This document shows positions 16,222-24,725 of a stretch of DNA of 27,657 nucleotides, piece by piece. The stretch comes from Ruminococcus sp. UBA7013. Lineage in GTDB: Bacteria; Bacillota; Clostridia; Oscillospirales; Ruminococcaceae. Below the pieces are notes generated by a model. The model saw nothing but the letters and a program-made list of their open reading frames with translations. It was not told where the DNA came from and searched no databases. Position 1 is the first letter of the stretch. Every line of letters begins with the position of its first letter. The stretch lies in contig DJXD01000103.1 of NCBI GenBank assembly GCA_002449585.1, positions 1-27,657 of the forward strand, read 5' to 3'. Position numbers and translations under genes: made by a program.

Positions 16222-16250
16222 TTGACAAAACATAAAATCTGTGGTATACT
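16222..16250 (+). promoter_or_regulatory. promoter of the DUF2975-XRE genes
   Basis: TTGACA (16222-16227), 17-nt spacer, TATACT (16245-16250). Confidence 0.85.
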
Positions 16251-16280
16251 AGAAGAAACAGGAAAGGAGCTTTTAAATTT

Positions 16281-16742
16281 ATGTGGACGCAGGATAAATC
16301 CCTGAATTTGTCAATCCTATTAGTCAGAATCTTATTTATCTTAATCATTATACTTGCCTGCTGTGTGCCGATCATGGTACACTGGTATGACATCACCTAT
16401 CCTAATGGGATTGGCATGATAGATGGATCTATTTTCCTGCCTTTGAGCATCTGCTTATATCTGACAGCAATCTGTGGAGAAATTTGCCTGTATCATCTTG
16501 GAAAACTACTCGAAAATATCAAAAACAGCATTGTTTTCAAGAAAACAAACTGCCAGCATTTAAGAGTGATTTCATGGTGCTGTATTCTGACGGCAATTCC
16601 TTTCTTCGTGTTTGGCTTCTGGCGATCACTGAGCTTTATCGTAGCGTTAGCCGCTGGCTTCTTTGGGCTGATTCTGAGAGTCCTGAAAAATGTCTTTGTT
16701 GGAGCGGTAGAGCTTCAGGAAGAAAATGATTATACAATCTGA
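16281..16742 (+). CDS. DUF2975 family membrane protein
   Basis: A 153-residue protein with four transmembrane helices (about 10-30, 48-70, 95-112, 118-137) and the closing NDYTI motif typical of DUF2975. These proteins are usually encoded directly before a small YozG-type XRE regulator, as here, and are thought to act with it as a membrane-linked regulatory pair, though the mechanism is not known. The ribosome binding site AAAGGAG is about 12 nt before ATG, a little far. The next gene starts 15 nt after the stop. Confidence 0.88.
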   Translation: MWTQDKSLNLSILLVRILFILIIILACCVPIMVHWYDITYPNGIGMIDGSIFLPLSICLYLTAICGEICLYHLGKLLENIKNSIVFKKTNCQHLRVISWCCILTAIPFFVFGFWRSLSFIVALAAGFFGLILRVLKNVFVGAVELQEENDYTI

Positions 16743-16757
16743 TTGAGGGGAAATTTT

Positions 16758-16979
16758 ATGCCGATTATTGTCAATTTGGATGTGATGATGGCAAAGCGGA
16801 AAATCTCCTCTGGAGAACTGGCCAGACGAATCGACATCACACAGGCTAATCTATCTATTCTGAAAACCGGCAAGGCCAAAGCCGTCCGCTTCTCCACATT
16901 GGAAAAATTATGTGAAGTACTCGACTGCCAGCCCGGTGATATTCTTGAATTCCGGAAGGATGATTCCCATGCAGACTAA
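16758..16979 (+). CDS. small XRE-family helix-turn-helix regulator (YozG-like)
   Basis: A 73-residue protein that is almost only one HTH_3/Cro-type DNA-binding domain: MAKRKISSGELARRIDITQANLSILKTGKAKAVRF, then LEKLCEVLDCQPGDILEF. There is no separate sensor domain. The start ATG at 16758 follows GAGGGG. With the DUF2975 gene just upstream it forms a known gene pair; the promoter at 16222-16250 may be its own target. Confidence 0.93.
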   Translation: MPIIVNLDVMMAKRKISSGELARRIDITQANLSILKTGKAKAVRFSTLEKLCEVLDCQPGDILEFRKDDSHAD

Positions 16980-17046
16980 AGCAAATATTCCTTGTTTCAC
17001 CTGTTTTCTATATGTCTATTAAAAATCAAAAAAGGAGTTTTTTATC

Positions 17047-17265
17047 ATGAGCATGAACATCAACATGAATCAGAAAGTTGCTTCCGCCTTAATGTGTGCA
17101 CTTCTGTGCACTGGAGATCTTTCCGCTGCTGTTCTGAATCAGGCCAGCGCACCACAGCCGCATAACAGCTCTGTTGCACATTATCAGCTGATGCAGAGTG
17201 TTCTTTCTTCTGATGATGTCTATGATGATTTTGATGATGATGATCCTGAGGAAGATACTTTCTAA
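17047..17265 (+). CDS. small exported peptide with Asp-rich tail, function unknown
   Basis: A 72-residue protein I do not recognise. Residues 11-33 form a hydrophobic, signal-peptide-like segment (VASALMCALLCTG, possible cut near NQASA), followed by a polar stretch and a strongly acidic end with a run of Asp and Glu (about residues 56-71: DDVYDDFDDDDPEED). There is no lipobox at the expected site. AAAAGGAG lies about 9 nt before the ATG, so it is probably translated. It sits after the XRE gene and before two radical SAM genes; it may be an exported regulator, a metal-binding peptide or a modified-peptide precursor. Confidence 0.68.
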   Translation: MSMNINMNQKVASALMCALLCTGDLSAAVLNQASAPQPHNSSVAHYQLMQSVLSSDDVYDDFDDDDPEEDTF

Positions 17266-17301
17266 TTTTCTAATACTATTGCTCTCTCATCTTTGATTGT
17301 C

Positions 17302-17342
17302 CTGCCTGCGGTTTTCTTCTAGCGTATGATTTCCGCAGGCAG
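17302..17342. other. strong inverted repeat between the acidic peptide and the radical SAM gene
   Basis: A perfect 10-bp repeat, CTGCCTGCGG / CCGCAGGCAG, with a 21-nt loop. No T run follows on either strand, so it is not a usual terminator. It lies in the leader of the radical SAM gene and could regulate or protect the transcript. Confidence 0.55.
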
Positions 17343-17390
17343 AACGTGTATCAGCAGCCCCTATTATACCTATCTGAAAGAGGTGCTTTG

Positions 17391-18317
17391 ATGAATCCGT
17401 TTCTCTTCTCGGATGATAATAAACGCTATCATACATTGTATTATCATAATCAACATAAATTTCATCACAGAATTTTCAAGGCTGTTTTGAATGGCGGCTT
17501 TACCTGTCCCAATCTGGATGGCTCTAAAGGGATCGGGGGCTGTGCCTTCTGTGATGGCGGAAGCGGTGCATTCACGAAAGCCCTTCCTTTGGATCAGCAA
17601 TTAACGCTTGAATTATCCAGAATCAGAAAACAAGATCCTCATGCAGAGGGGATTGCATATTTTCAAGTACATACCAATACTTATGCACCAGTATCGAAAT
17701 TAAAAGAACGTTTTGAAACAGCCATTCAATTTCCTGGAATCATTGGCATCTCTATCGGCACACGGCCTGATTGTCTCCCTGATGATGTTCTTGCCTATCT
17801 GGATGATCTAAATCAAAGAACTTATCTGACTGTAGAATTAGGCATACAGACCGTTCATGATCCTACTGCACAAGCATTCAACAGGGGCTATGATTTTTCC
17901 GTCTTTCTTGCAAGTTATGCTGAACTGCAAAAACGGAATATCCGGACATGTTTGCATATCATCAACGGCCTGTATCGAGAAAATTTCACTGATATGCTGC
18001 ATACAGCTGAAATTCTGGGGCAATTAAGGCCGCAGGCTGTAAAAATTCAGCTTCTGCATATTTTGCAAGATACACATTATGCAGAATTATATCAATCCGG
18101 GAAGCTCATCCCCATGACACAGGAAGATTATATTTTCACTGTTGTGAAGCAATTAGAACTGTTTGCGCCTGAAACCGTGATTGAACGTGTCACAGGTGAC
18201 GGCGAAAAAACAAAATTATTAGCTCCTTTGTGGAGCATGGATAAAATCCGGACATTAGGCGGTATTGATAAACTGCAATCAACGCTTGATACCTGGCAGG
18301 GGAAACATTTCTCATGA
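17391..18317 (+). CDS. TIGR01212 (YhcC-like) family radical SAM protein
   Basis: A 308-residue radical SAM protein. The cluster motif is spread as C39-X11-C51-X2-C54 (FTCPNLDGSKGIGGCAFCDGG), the typical form in TIGR01212, instead of the compact CX3CX2C. Other family stretches are YFQVHTNTYAPVSKLKERFE, GISIGTRPDCLPDDVL and TVELGIQT. The reaction is unknown; Elp3-like tRNA work has been guessed for relatives, but is not shown. ATG at 17391 follows GAGGTG; an in-frame extension to 17346 is not supported. The next gene overlaps its stop (ATGA). Confidence 0.93.
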   Translation: MNPFLFSDDNKRYHTLYYHNQHKFHHRIFKAVLNGGFTCPNLDGSKGIGGCAFCDGGSGAFTKALPLDQQLTLELSRIRKQDPHAEGIAYFQVHTNTYAPVSKLKERFETAIQFPGIIGISIGTRPDCLPDDVLAYLDDLNQRTYLTVELGIQTVHDPTAQAFNRGYDFSVFLASYAELQKRNIRTCLHIINGLYRENFTDMLHTAEILGQLRPQAVKIQLLHILQDTHYAELYQSGKLIPMTQEDYIFTVVKQLELFAPETVIERVTGDGEKTKLLAPLWSMDKIRTLGGIDKLQSTLDTWQGKHFS

Positions 18318-18829
18318 GATCAAAATTATTTCTGATTCTTTTCCTGTCTCTGATCTTCACAGCCTGTGAAGATATGCAATCTTCTATCGAAACAGAGATT
18401 ATCAAAGAAATAAACAGCTGTTTGTCAGATGATACAGAATATGCATCTGGAAGCTTTACTTTTGAAAATCATCTGCATGAACAGTATCAGATTGAATATC
18501 AGGAAGAACCTGGTTTTCCTGATACTGGTGTATATTTTGTGATCTACGCCGGAAAAACCAGAATTACAGGCTATCCGGGAGGAGATTTTAAATATCTTGC
18601 CCATGTCAGCCCGAAAGAAATCCTGTTTCTTTGTGATGGTCTGTATTATATGCGGGATGATTATCAAAGCTATCTTCTCACAGAGAATGGAAAAATAAAC
18701 ATCAATGCTGATCAGGAGCATTTCTCTGAACTGTTAAAAGAACATTGGAATATCAATGATCTTGTGAATGCATTTCAGATCTGTGACTATGACTATGAAT
18801 CTATCGTCAGTTTATACAACCTGACATAA
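18314..18829 (+). CDS. lipoprotein of unknown function
   Basis: A 171-residue protein with a lipoprotein signal peptide: MRSKLFLILFLSLI followed by the lipobox FTAC (lipidated Cys at 18). The remainder is a small soluble domain rich in Tyr, Glu and Asp, with strand-like stretches and no motif I recognise. Its ATG overlaps the stop of the radical SAM gene upstream, so expression is coupled. A link between the two is suggested but not shown. Confidence 0.75.
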   Translation: MRSKLFLILFLSLIFTACEDMQSSIETEIIKEINSCLSDDTEYASGSFTFENHLHEQYQIEYQEEPGFPDTGVYFVIYAGKTRITGYPGGDFKYLAHVSPKEILFLCDGLYYMRDDYQSYLLTENGKININADQEHFSELLKEHWNINDLVNAFQICDYDYESIVSLYNLT

Positions 18830-18846
18830 TAAGAAAGGAACTTTTC

Positions 18847-20184
18847 ATGTATATCAAACTGATTCAGCCCCGGATGCTCCGCCGTCCCATGGATACGGAT
18901 ATTAAATTGCATATGTCTCCTCCTCTTGGATTGCTGACAATTATGAATTTATTAAGATCTGATCACAGAGTAGAATTAGAAAATGAAAACATTCAGGAAA
19001 TTCATTATGATACCCCCGATCTTGTGGGGATCTCCGTCACAGTGGATACTCTTCCCAGAGCCATCAAGATTGCACAGAGATTCCGTGAAAAAGGCTGTAA
19101 AGTGATCGCCGGAGGGATTCATATTACAACCGCTCCGCAGACAATCCCCAAAAATGCCTTTGATGCCTTATGCATCGGCGCAGCAGAAGGCACTTGGCCG
19201 CAGATTGTCAATGATTTCCTGCATGATTCACTGAAATCTGTCTATTATTGTCAAAAGCCTTTGACCAGTCAGCAAATTATTTCCCCTGCTTATGATGCTC
19301 TCAAAAAAGGCGAATATCTATATTGCAATATTATTCATACAAGCCGGGGCTGTCCGTTCCGATGTGATTTCTGTTATAACAGTGCATCAGCACATCATTA
19401 TGTAAATCGAGAAATTTCTGACGTAATCCGGGATATGAAAGCTGTAAAATCCAGACATATCATGTTTATTGATGATAATTTTGCTGGAAATCCCAAATGG
19501 ACAAAACAATTTCTAAAAACAATCACCCCCATGCATATTAAATGGAGTGCAGCTGTTTCGATCAATGCCGCTTATGATCCGGAATTGCTTGATTTGATGA
19601 AACAATCCGGCTGTCAAAGTCTGTTCATCGGCTTTGAAAGTGTCAATCCGGATTCTGTCAATGGTGTTCATAAAATTCAGAATCATACACAGGAATATGA
19701 AAAAGCTGTAAAAGCGATTCATGACAGAGGAATCATGATCAATGCAAGCTTTGTGTTTGGTCTTGATGGAGATACTCCAGAAACGTTCAGGACAACACTT
19801 GACTGGATTGTCAAAAATAAGATCGAAACAGTTACCTCCCATATTTTAACACCCTATCCGGGAACAGCACTCTATGATCGCATGAAGGCAGAAGGCCGGA
19901 TTTTGACAAATAATTTATCTCTGTATAATACAGCTCATGTTGTATATCGTCCCAAAGGCATGACACGCAAAGAATTATATCAAGGCTATTTGCAGATCTA
20001 TAAAGATATTTACAGTCTGAAAAATATCTTTCGGCGGTGTCCAGATCATAAAGAACCTAGAGCCGCCTATTTTCTTTTTAATTTTCTATATCGCAAATAT
20101 GGAAAATTCACAGATATGCTTTGTCGGCTTGTGACTTATGAAAAAATCGGTTTGCTGGCTGAAAAATGGTCAGGGTGCATCTGA
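18847..20184 (+). CDS. B12-binding-type radical SAM protein
   Basis: A 445-residue protein with an N-terminal Rossmann-type domain of the cobalamin-binding kind (about 1-130, ending in AGGIHITT; no DXHXXG motif for base-off B12 is visible) and a radical SAM core from about 155 with C169-X3-C173-X2-C176 (RGCPFRCDFC). The core continues with FIDDNFAGNPKW, SLFIGFESVNPDSV and SFVFGLDGDTPETF, as in the DUF4070 group of methylase-like proteins (BchE/HpnJ relatives). The C-terminal part (about 370-445) is helical. Substrates cannot be named. GAAAGGA lies 7-8 nt before ATG, 17 nt after the lipoprotein stop. Confidence 0.92.
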   Translation: MYIKLIQPRMLRRPMDTDIKLHMSPPLGLLTIMNLLRSDHRVELENENIQEIHYDTPDLVGISVTVDTLPRAIKIAQRFREKGCKVIAGGIHITTAPQTIPKNAFDALCIGAAEGTWPQIVNDFLHDSLKSVYYCQKPLTSQQIISPAYDALKKGEYLYCNIIHTSRGCPFRCDFCYNSASAHHYVNREISDVIRDMKAVKSRHIMFIDDNFAGNPKWTKQFLKTITPMHIKWSAAVSINAAYDPELLDLMKQSGCQSLFIGFESVNPDSVNGVHKIQNHTQEYEKAVKAIHDRGIMINASFVFGLDGDTPETFRTTLDWIVKNKIETVTSHILTPYPGTALYDRMKAEGRILTNNLSLYNTAHVVYRPKGMTRKELYQGYLQIYKDIYSLKNIFRRCPDHKEPRAAYFLFNFLYRKYGKFTDMLCRLVTYEKIGLLAEKWSGCI

Positions 20185-20204
20185 AATGATTCAAATCTAA
20201 GTGC

Positions 20205-20233
20205 TTGACAAATCCGTTTAAATATGCTAAGAT
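20205..20233 (+). promoter_or_regulatory. sigma-A promoter of the topoisomerase gene
   Basis: TTGACA (20205-20210), 17-nt spacer ending in TGC, TAAGAT (20228-20233). Confidence 0.83.
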
Positions 20234-20272
20234 AATAAGGTCACAAAATTCACACGAAAGAAAGGGATTATC

Positions 20273-22510
20273 TTGGCAAGAAAAAAATCAGCTCCTGTTG
20301 CCCGTCCCAAACCTATGCTTGATGCTTGGTTTGAAAATGCCGGGATCACACAGGAAGAAGAAATTACAGATACGCTTGAAAAAAATTATCTGCCTTATGC
20401 CATGAGCGTGATTATTTCAAGAGCATTGCCCGAAATTGATGGCTTTAAACCTGCTCACAGAAAATTGCTTTACACAATGTATAAAATGGGTTTGCTGAAT
20501 GGCCAAAGAACGAAATCAGCCAATGTTGTCGGCCAGACAATGCGCCTGAATCCTCACGGTGATCAGGCAATCTATGAAACCATGGTCAGGCTCACACGTG
20601 CTAATGAATGTCTTCTGCATCCTTATGTAGATTCAAAAGGCAATTTTGGAAAGCATTATTCCCGTGATATGGCCTTTGCTGCTTCCAGATATACAGAAGT
20701 AAAGCTTGCTCCTATCTGTGAAGCCTTATTCAATGAGATTGACAAGGAAACTGTTGATTTCATGCCTAATTATGACAATACAATGACAGAGCCGTGTTTA
20801 CTTCCGGCAACATTCCCTTCTATTCTGGTCAATGCGAATATGGGAATTGCAGTATCCATGGCGAGCAATATCTGCCCATTCAATCTGGCAGAGCTTTGTG
20901 AAACCTGCATTGCTTTGATCAAGAACCCTGAGCATGATATTTTATCTACGCTCAAAGCACCTGATTTCCCTGGAGGCGGTCTGCTGATCTATGATGAAAC
21001 AGAACTCCGCAAAGTCTATGATACTGGCCGGGGCAGTCTGAAACTTCGTGCCAAATGGAATTATGATGCATCTGCTGGCTGCATCGAAGTCACGGAAATT
21101 CCCTATACTACTACACTGGAAGCGATTAAAGACAAGATCACAGAGCTGAGCAAGGCCGGAAAACTCAAAGAAGTCACCTATGCCCGTGATGAAATTGATG
21201 TGAATGGATTTAGATTAGCTATTGATATTAAGCGCAATACAGACCCGGAAAAGCTCATGCAGAAATTATTCAAAATGACTCCATTACAGGATAGTTTCGG
21301 ATGTAATTTTAATATTCTGATCGGCAATACTCCTAAAGTCATGGGAATCAGAGAAATTCTGACAGAATGGACAGCTTTCCGGCATGAATGCGTGAAACGC
21401 CGTGTTGCTTTTGATCTTCGAAAGAAAAAAGATCGATTGCATTTATTATCCGGACTGAAAAAGATTCTGTTGGATCTTGATAAAGCCATTGCTATTATCC
21501 GTGATGCTTCCACAGAAGCCCATGTAATTGAAAATTTGATCCAGTCATTTGCACTTGATGCGATTCAGGCGGAATATGTTGCAGAAATTAAGCTACGGCA
21601 TCTGAACCGGGAATATATCTCCAGCAGGCTTGCGGATGTGGATAAGCTCAAAGAAGAAATCTCTGATATGGAAGATATTCTTGCAAATCCTGCTCGCATT
21701 CAGAAAATCATCATTAAAGAATTAAGAGACACGGCCAGAAAATATGGCCAGCCACGGAAAACCATGTTCTGCTATATCTCTGAATCTGATGAGCTTCCTG
21801 CTGAAGAAGAAACGCCTGACTATCCTGTGCATTTCTTCTTATCCAAAGAAGGCTATTTCAAGAAAATCACGCCTTTGTCACTGCGCATGAGCGGAGAACA
21901 GAAGCTCAAGGAAGGTGACTGCATCATACAGCAATCAGAAGGCACAAATCGGACAGAATTATTATTCTTCACAAACAAAGCTCAAGTTTATAAAATCCGT
22001 GCCAGTGCCTTTGATGATGGCAAAGCCAGTTTATTAGGCGAATATATTCCTGTCAAACTTGGCTTTGATGAAGATGAGAAAATCATAGGCCTGATCCCGA
22101 CTCTGGATTATGCCGGAAAATTATTATTTATCTTTGAAAACGGCAAAATTTCTAAAATTCCGCTTTCGGCCTATATGACGAAAACCAATCGGAAAAAACT
22201 CACAGCGGCATTTTCTGACAAATCCCCTGTGATGGGTATGCTGTATCTATCAGATGAAACAGATATTTTCCTCCGTTCTGATGGAAATAAAGCTGTTCTG
22301 ATTAATACAGAATTAATTGCAGAAAAATCTACCAGAAGCTCACAAGGCATTCAGGTAATGACAATCCGCCTGAAACAGCAGATCATTTCCGCTGAAATTC
22401 CTGATCCGGAGCGTCTCTCTCAGCTTGAAAAATATCGTGTGCAGAATATTCCTGCAATTGGGAAATCCGCTCGTAATCTGGAAGAAGCCAATCAGATGCC
22501 ATTAGTATAA
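20273..22510 (+). CDS. parC: type II DNA topoisomerase subunit A (ParC/GyrA-like)
   Basis: The A subunit cuts and rejoins double-stranded DNA in type IIA topoisomerases. The 745-residue protein has the breakage-reunion domain with YAMSVIISRALPEIDGFKPAHRKLLY (42-67), RLNPHGDQAIYETM (91-104) and the active-site tyrosine at about 140 (AASRYTE). A coiled-coil region lies near 415-480 and a short C-terminal beta-propeller region from about 510. No GyrA box (QRRGGKG) is seen in the C-terminal part, which favours topoisomerase IV over gyrase. The start is TTG at 20273 after GAAAGGG. It has its own promoter and no B subunit gene beside it. Confidence 0.93.
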   Translation: MARKKSAPVARPKPMLDAWFENAGITQEEEITDTLEKNYLPYAMSVIISRALPEIDGFKPAHRKLLYTMYKMGLLNGQRTKSANVVGQTMRLNPHGDQAIYETMVRLTRANECLLHPYVDSKGNFGKHYSRDMAFAASRYTEVKLAPICEALFNEIDKETVDFMPNYDNTMTEPCLLPATFPSILVNANMGIAVSMASNICPFNLAELCETCIALIKNPEHDILSTLKAPDFPGGGLLIYDETELRKVYDTGRGSLKLRAKWNYDASAGCIEVTEIPYTTTLEAIKDKITELSKAGKLKEVTYARDEIDVNGFRLAIDIKRNTDPEKLMQKLFKMTPLQDSFGCNFNILIGNTPKVMGIREILTEWTAFRHECVKRRVAFDLRKKKDRLHLLSGLKKILLDLDKAIAIIRDASTEAHVIENLIQSFALDAIQAEYVAEIKLRHLNREYISSRLADVDKLKEEISDMEDILANPARIQKIIIKELRDTARKYGQPRKTMFCYISESDELPAEEETPDYPVHFFLSKEGYFKKITPLSLRMSGEQKLKEGDCIIQQSEGTNRTELLFFTNKAQVYKIRASAFDDGKASLLGEYIPVKLGFDEDEKIIGLIPTLDYAGKLLFIFENGKISKIPLSAYMTKTNRKKLTAAFSDKSPVMGMLYLSDETDIFLRSDGNKAVLINTELIAEKSTRSSQGIQVMTIRLKQQIISAEIPDPERLSQLEKYRVQNIPAIGKSARNLEEANQMPLV

Positions 22511-22515
22511 AAAAA

Positions 22516-22548
22516 ACCGCCTGTTGCAATAACAGGCGGTAAATTTTT
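22516..22548. terminator. bidirectional Rho-independent terminator
   Basis: A perfect 10-bp stem ACCGCCTGTT / AACAGGCGGT with a 5-nt loop. On the minus strand a run of T's follows directly, so it ends the ABC transporter operon strongly; on the plus strand AAATTTTT follows, ending the topoisomerase transcript. Confidence 0.9.
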
Positions 22549-22576
22549 GATGTTTTGCCTATCGGAAATAATCAGA

Positions 22577-23506
22577 TTATTCCTTAACGCCGCCCAGTGC
22601 TACACCACCAACGATGTATTTGGACAGAGCAAAATATACGATAACAATCGGCAGAATGGACAGTGAAATACAAAGATAGTTAACACCATAGTCCACATTC
22701 TTATCAAATGCCAGAACGTTAGATACCATGATCGGGACAGTTTTCATATTGTCATTTTTCAGGATCATGTTCTGTGTGTAGTAGTTGTTCCAGTTAGCTA
22801 CAAATGCAAAGATTGCCTGTACAGCCATAGCCGGCTTCATCATCGGAATGGAAATTTCCATAAATGTCTTAAATTCGCCACAGCCGTCGATTCTGGCAGC
22901 TTCTACAATGGCAAGCGGGAAATTGGATTTCATGTAAGAATGCATATAGAAAATAACAGCAGGTGCTGCAATTGCCGGAACAATCAGCGGAATAAAATTA
23001 TTAATCAGGTGCAGAGAATACATAAATCTTACAAAACCAGCAGAAGATACCTGTACCGGAATCATCATAACACCAATAATAAACGTATAAGCTGCGCCTT
23101 TCAGTTTGAAATCATATACTACAATGCCGTAAGCTGTCATTGCAGAAAAGAAAACGGTCAGAACAGTCGTACAGCCTGCAATAATCAGACTGTTTAAATA
23201 GCCTCTTCCAAGATTAAACGTACCTGCATACTGTCTTGCAGTACGAACTAATGCTTTACGAGCATCAGCTGGAAGATGATTCGTCAGTGTATTCATGTTT
23301 TCACCCAATGCACTGCCAAAGAAGAAACGGGACGGATTCTCACGGAGTGCAGTATCCGTATGGGTAGAATTGACAATCAGAATGTAAATCGGCACAAGGC
23401 AAATCAAAGTTAGCAGCACACATACAACCGTAACCAGAATAGACTTGATCATTGCATTTCTTCTATATGTGCTGTCATTTGCGCCGGCCTGTCCGGGATT
23501 GCTCAT
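22577..23506 (-). CDS. carbohydrate ABC transporter permease (MalG/CUT1 type)
   Basis: A 309-residue inner-membrane permease with six predicted transmembrane helices. The EAA loop that binds the ATPase is seen in VEAARIDGCGEFKTFMEISIPMM at about residues 201-223. The ending VGGVALGGVKE is typical of MalG-type permeases (usual GGLT/GAVK-G end). It starts inside the end of the upstream permease gene (ATGA overlap), with GGAGG about 9 nt before the ATG, and is last in the operon before the strong terminator. Confidence 0.95.
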   Translation of the reverse strand: MSNPGQAGANDSTYRRNAMIKSILVTVVCVLLTLICLVPIYILIVNSTHTDTALRENPSRFFFGSALGENMNTLTNHLPADARKALVRTARQYAGTFNLGRGYLNSLIIAGCTTVLTVFFSAMTAYGIVVYDFKLKGAAYTFIIGVMMIPVQVSSAGFVRFMYSLHLINNFIPLIVPAIAAPAVIFYMHSYMKSNFPLAIVEAARIDGCGEFKTFMEISIPMMKPAMAVQAIFAFVANWNNYYTQNMILKNDNMKTVPIMVSNVLAFDKNVDYGVNYLCISLSILPIVIVYFALSKYIVGGVALGGVKE

Positions 23507-24624
23507 ATGGTGAAACCTCCTCCTTGCTTCTGTCTTTCTTTCAGCTGCTTTTCAGCCTTCTTGCGCTGTTTCTTCTTAGCTTCCTCATCTTTATCACGGT
23601 TTGTATAGAATGTGATAGATCCGAGAATTGCCGTAATCGCAAAGATAATAATCGAGGCTGCACCGGCATAACCATAGTTCGCCTGATCCACAGTACCCTT
23701 GTTGAAATTATAATAAATAAATACTGCAACGGTTTCCAGTTCTCTGGAGAACTGTGCGCCCTGATGATACAGATAAGGCAGGTCAAACATCTGAAGACCA
23801 CCGATCATGGAAGTAACCAGAGTATAAACCATGATAGGCTGAAGCAGAGGAAGTGTAATATTCCAGAACTGCTGCCAGGAATTTGCACCGTCAATATCAG
23901 CGGCTTCATACAGGTCAGGAGCAATACCTAAAATACCAGACATTAACATGATCATAGTATTACCAAACCACAGCCATGTCTGAATAAACATAACCATGCC
24001 TTTTGAAATGGACGGATCTGTTACGAATCTGATCGGATTAGATTCTGAAACTAATCCCATATTCATGAGCAGGGAGTTTACAAAATAATATTTAGAATCG
24101 CCGAACAGGTTAACATACAGAGCCGCAACAGATGCAGCAGTGATAATATTCGGCATGTACATTACAACTTTGAAAAATCCTTTACTATCAATTGTTTTTG
24201 TACCCATCTCTACAGTTTCTTTTCCTGTATGAGCATCTGTCTTTTTTACTTTTGCAGGAACTTCCCAGCTGGGAAATTTAATCTTGGCATCGGTAAACCA
24301 TACAGCCAGCAGAAGAGAAAGAAGAATCTGCGGAATGAAGTTACCAAACCAAAGAATAAACGTGTTGCCCAGTGCTTTTGCAAATTCATCATGCGTACCG
24401 GAAGCACCCTGTGCCATACCTTGCCCAAACAAAATCGTGGAGTAGTTGTCCATTCCTACCCATGCGGCATTGTTGGACTGGTTGCCTTTGAATGACAAAA
24501 TAAACGTATAGATTAACGGCCAAATCTGGAAAAAGCAATACACAAGGAAAAAAGGTGCAATAAACATATATCCGTATTTGGCATAGCTAATGGACTTGAT
24601 GCGGTTTTGTGCAGCAGACGCCAT
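23503..24624 (-). CDS. carbohydrate ABC transporter permease (MalF/CUT1 type)
   Basis: A 373-residue permease partner of the MalG-type protein. The EAA loop reads YEAADIDGANSWQQFWNITLPLL. A hydrophilic insertion of roughly 35 residues (about 114-149, rich in Lys, Thr and Glu) lies between transmembrane helices and is not part of the standard core. The C-terminus is long and basic (KKKQRKKAEKQLKERQK). ATG at 24624 is preferred, since AGAGGTG is 6 nt upstream; the GTG at 24633 lies inside that site. A strong hairpin separates it from the binding-protein gene. Confidence 0.94.
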   Translation of the reverse strand: MASAAQNRIKSISYAKYGYMFIAPFFLVYCFFQIWPLIYTFILSFKGNQSNNAAWVGMDNYSTILFGQGMAQGASGTHDEFAKALGNTFILWFGNFIPQILLSLLLAVWFTDAKIKFPSWEVPAKVKKTDAHTGKETVEMGTKTIDSKGFFKVVMYMPNIITAASVAALYVNLFGDSKYYFVNSLLMNMGLVSESNPIRFVTDPSISKGMVMFIQTWLWFGNTMIMLMSGILGIAPDLYEAADIDGANSWQQFWNITLPLLQPIMVYTLVTSMIGGLQMFDLPYLYHQGAQFSRELETVAVFIYYNFNKGTVDQANYGYAGAASIIIFAITAILGSITFYTNRDKDEEAKKKQRKKAEKQLKERQKQGGGFTI

Positions 24625-24662
24625 TATTTTCACCTCTCGAATAAATTAATATACAACATATT

Positions 24663-24693
24663 GCCTATGGGGGCACACTGATCCCCCACAGGC
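24663..24693 (-). other. intergenic mRNA hairpin between binding-protein and permease genes
   Basis: An 11-bp stem GCCTGTGGGGG / CCCCCATAGGC (one G-T pair) with a 9-nt loop. No T run follows. Such hairpins after binding-protein genes often stabilise the upstream message or cause partial termination, raising binding-protein levels over permeases. Confidence 0.75.
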
Positions 24694-24725
24694 TTGATAT
24701 GCGTTTTTTGATATGCTATTCTGAA

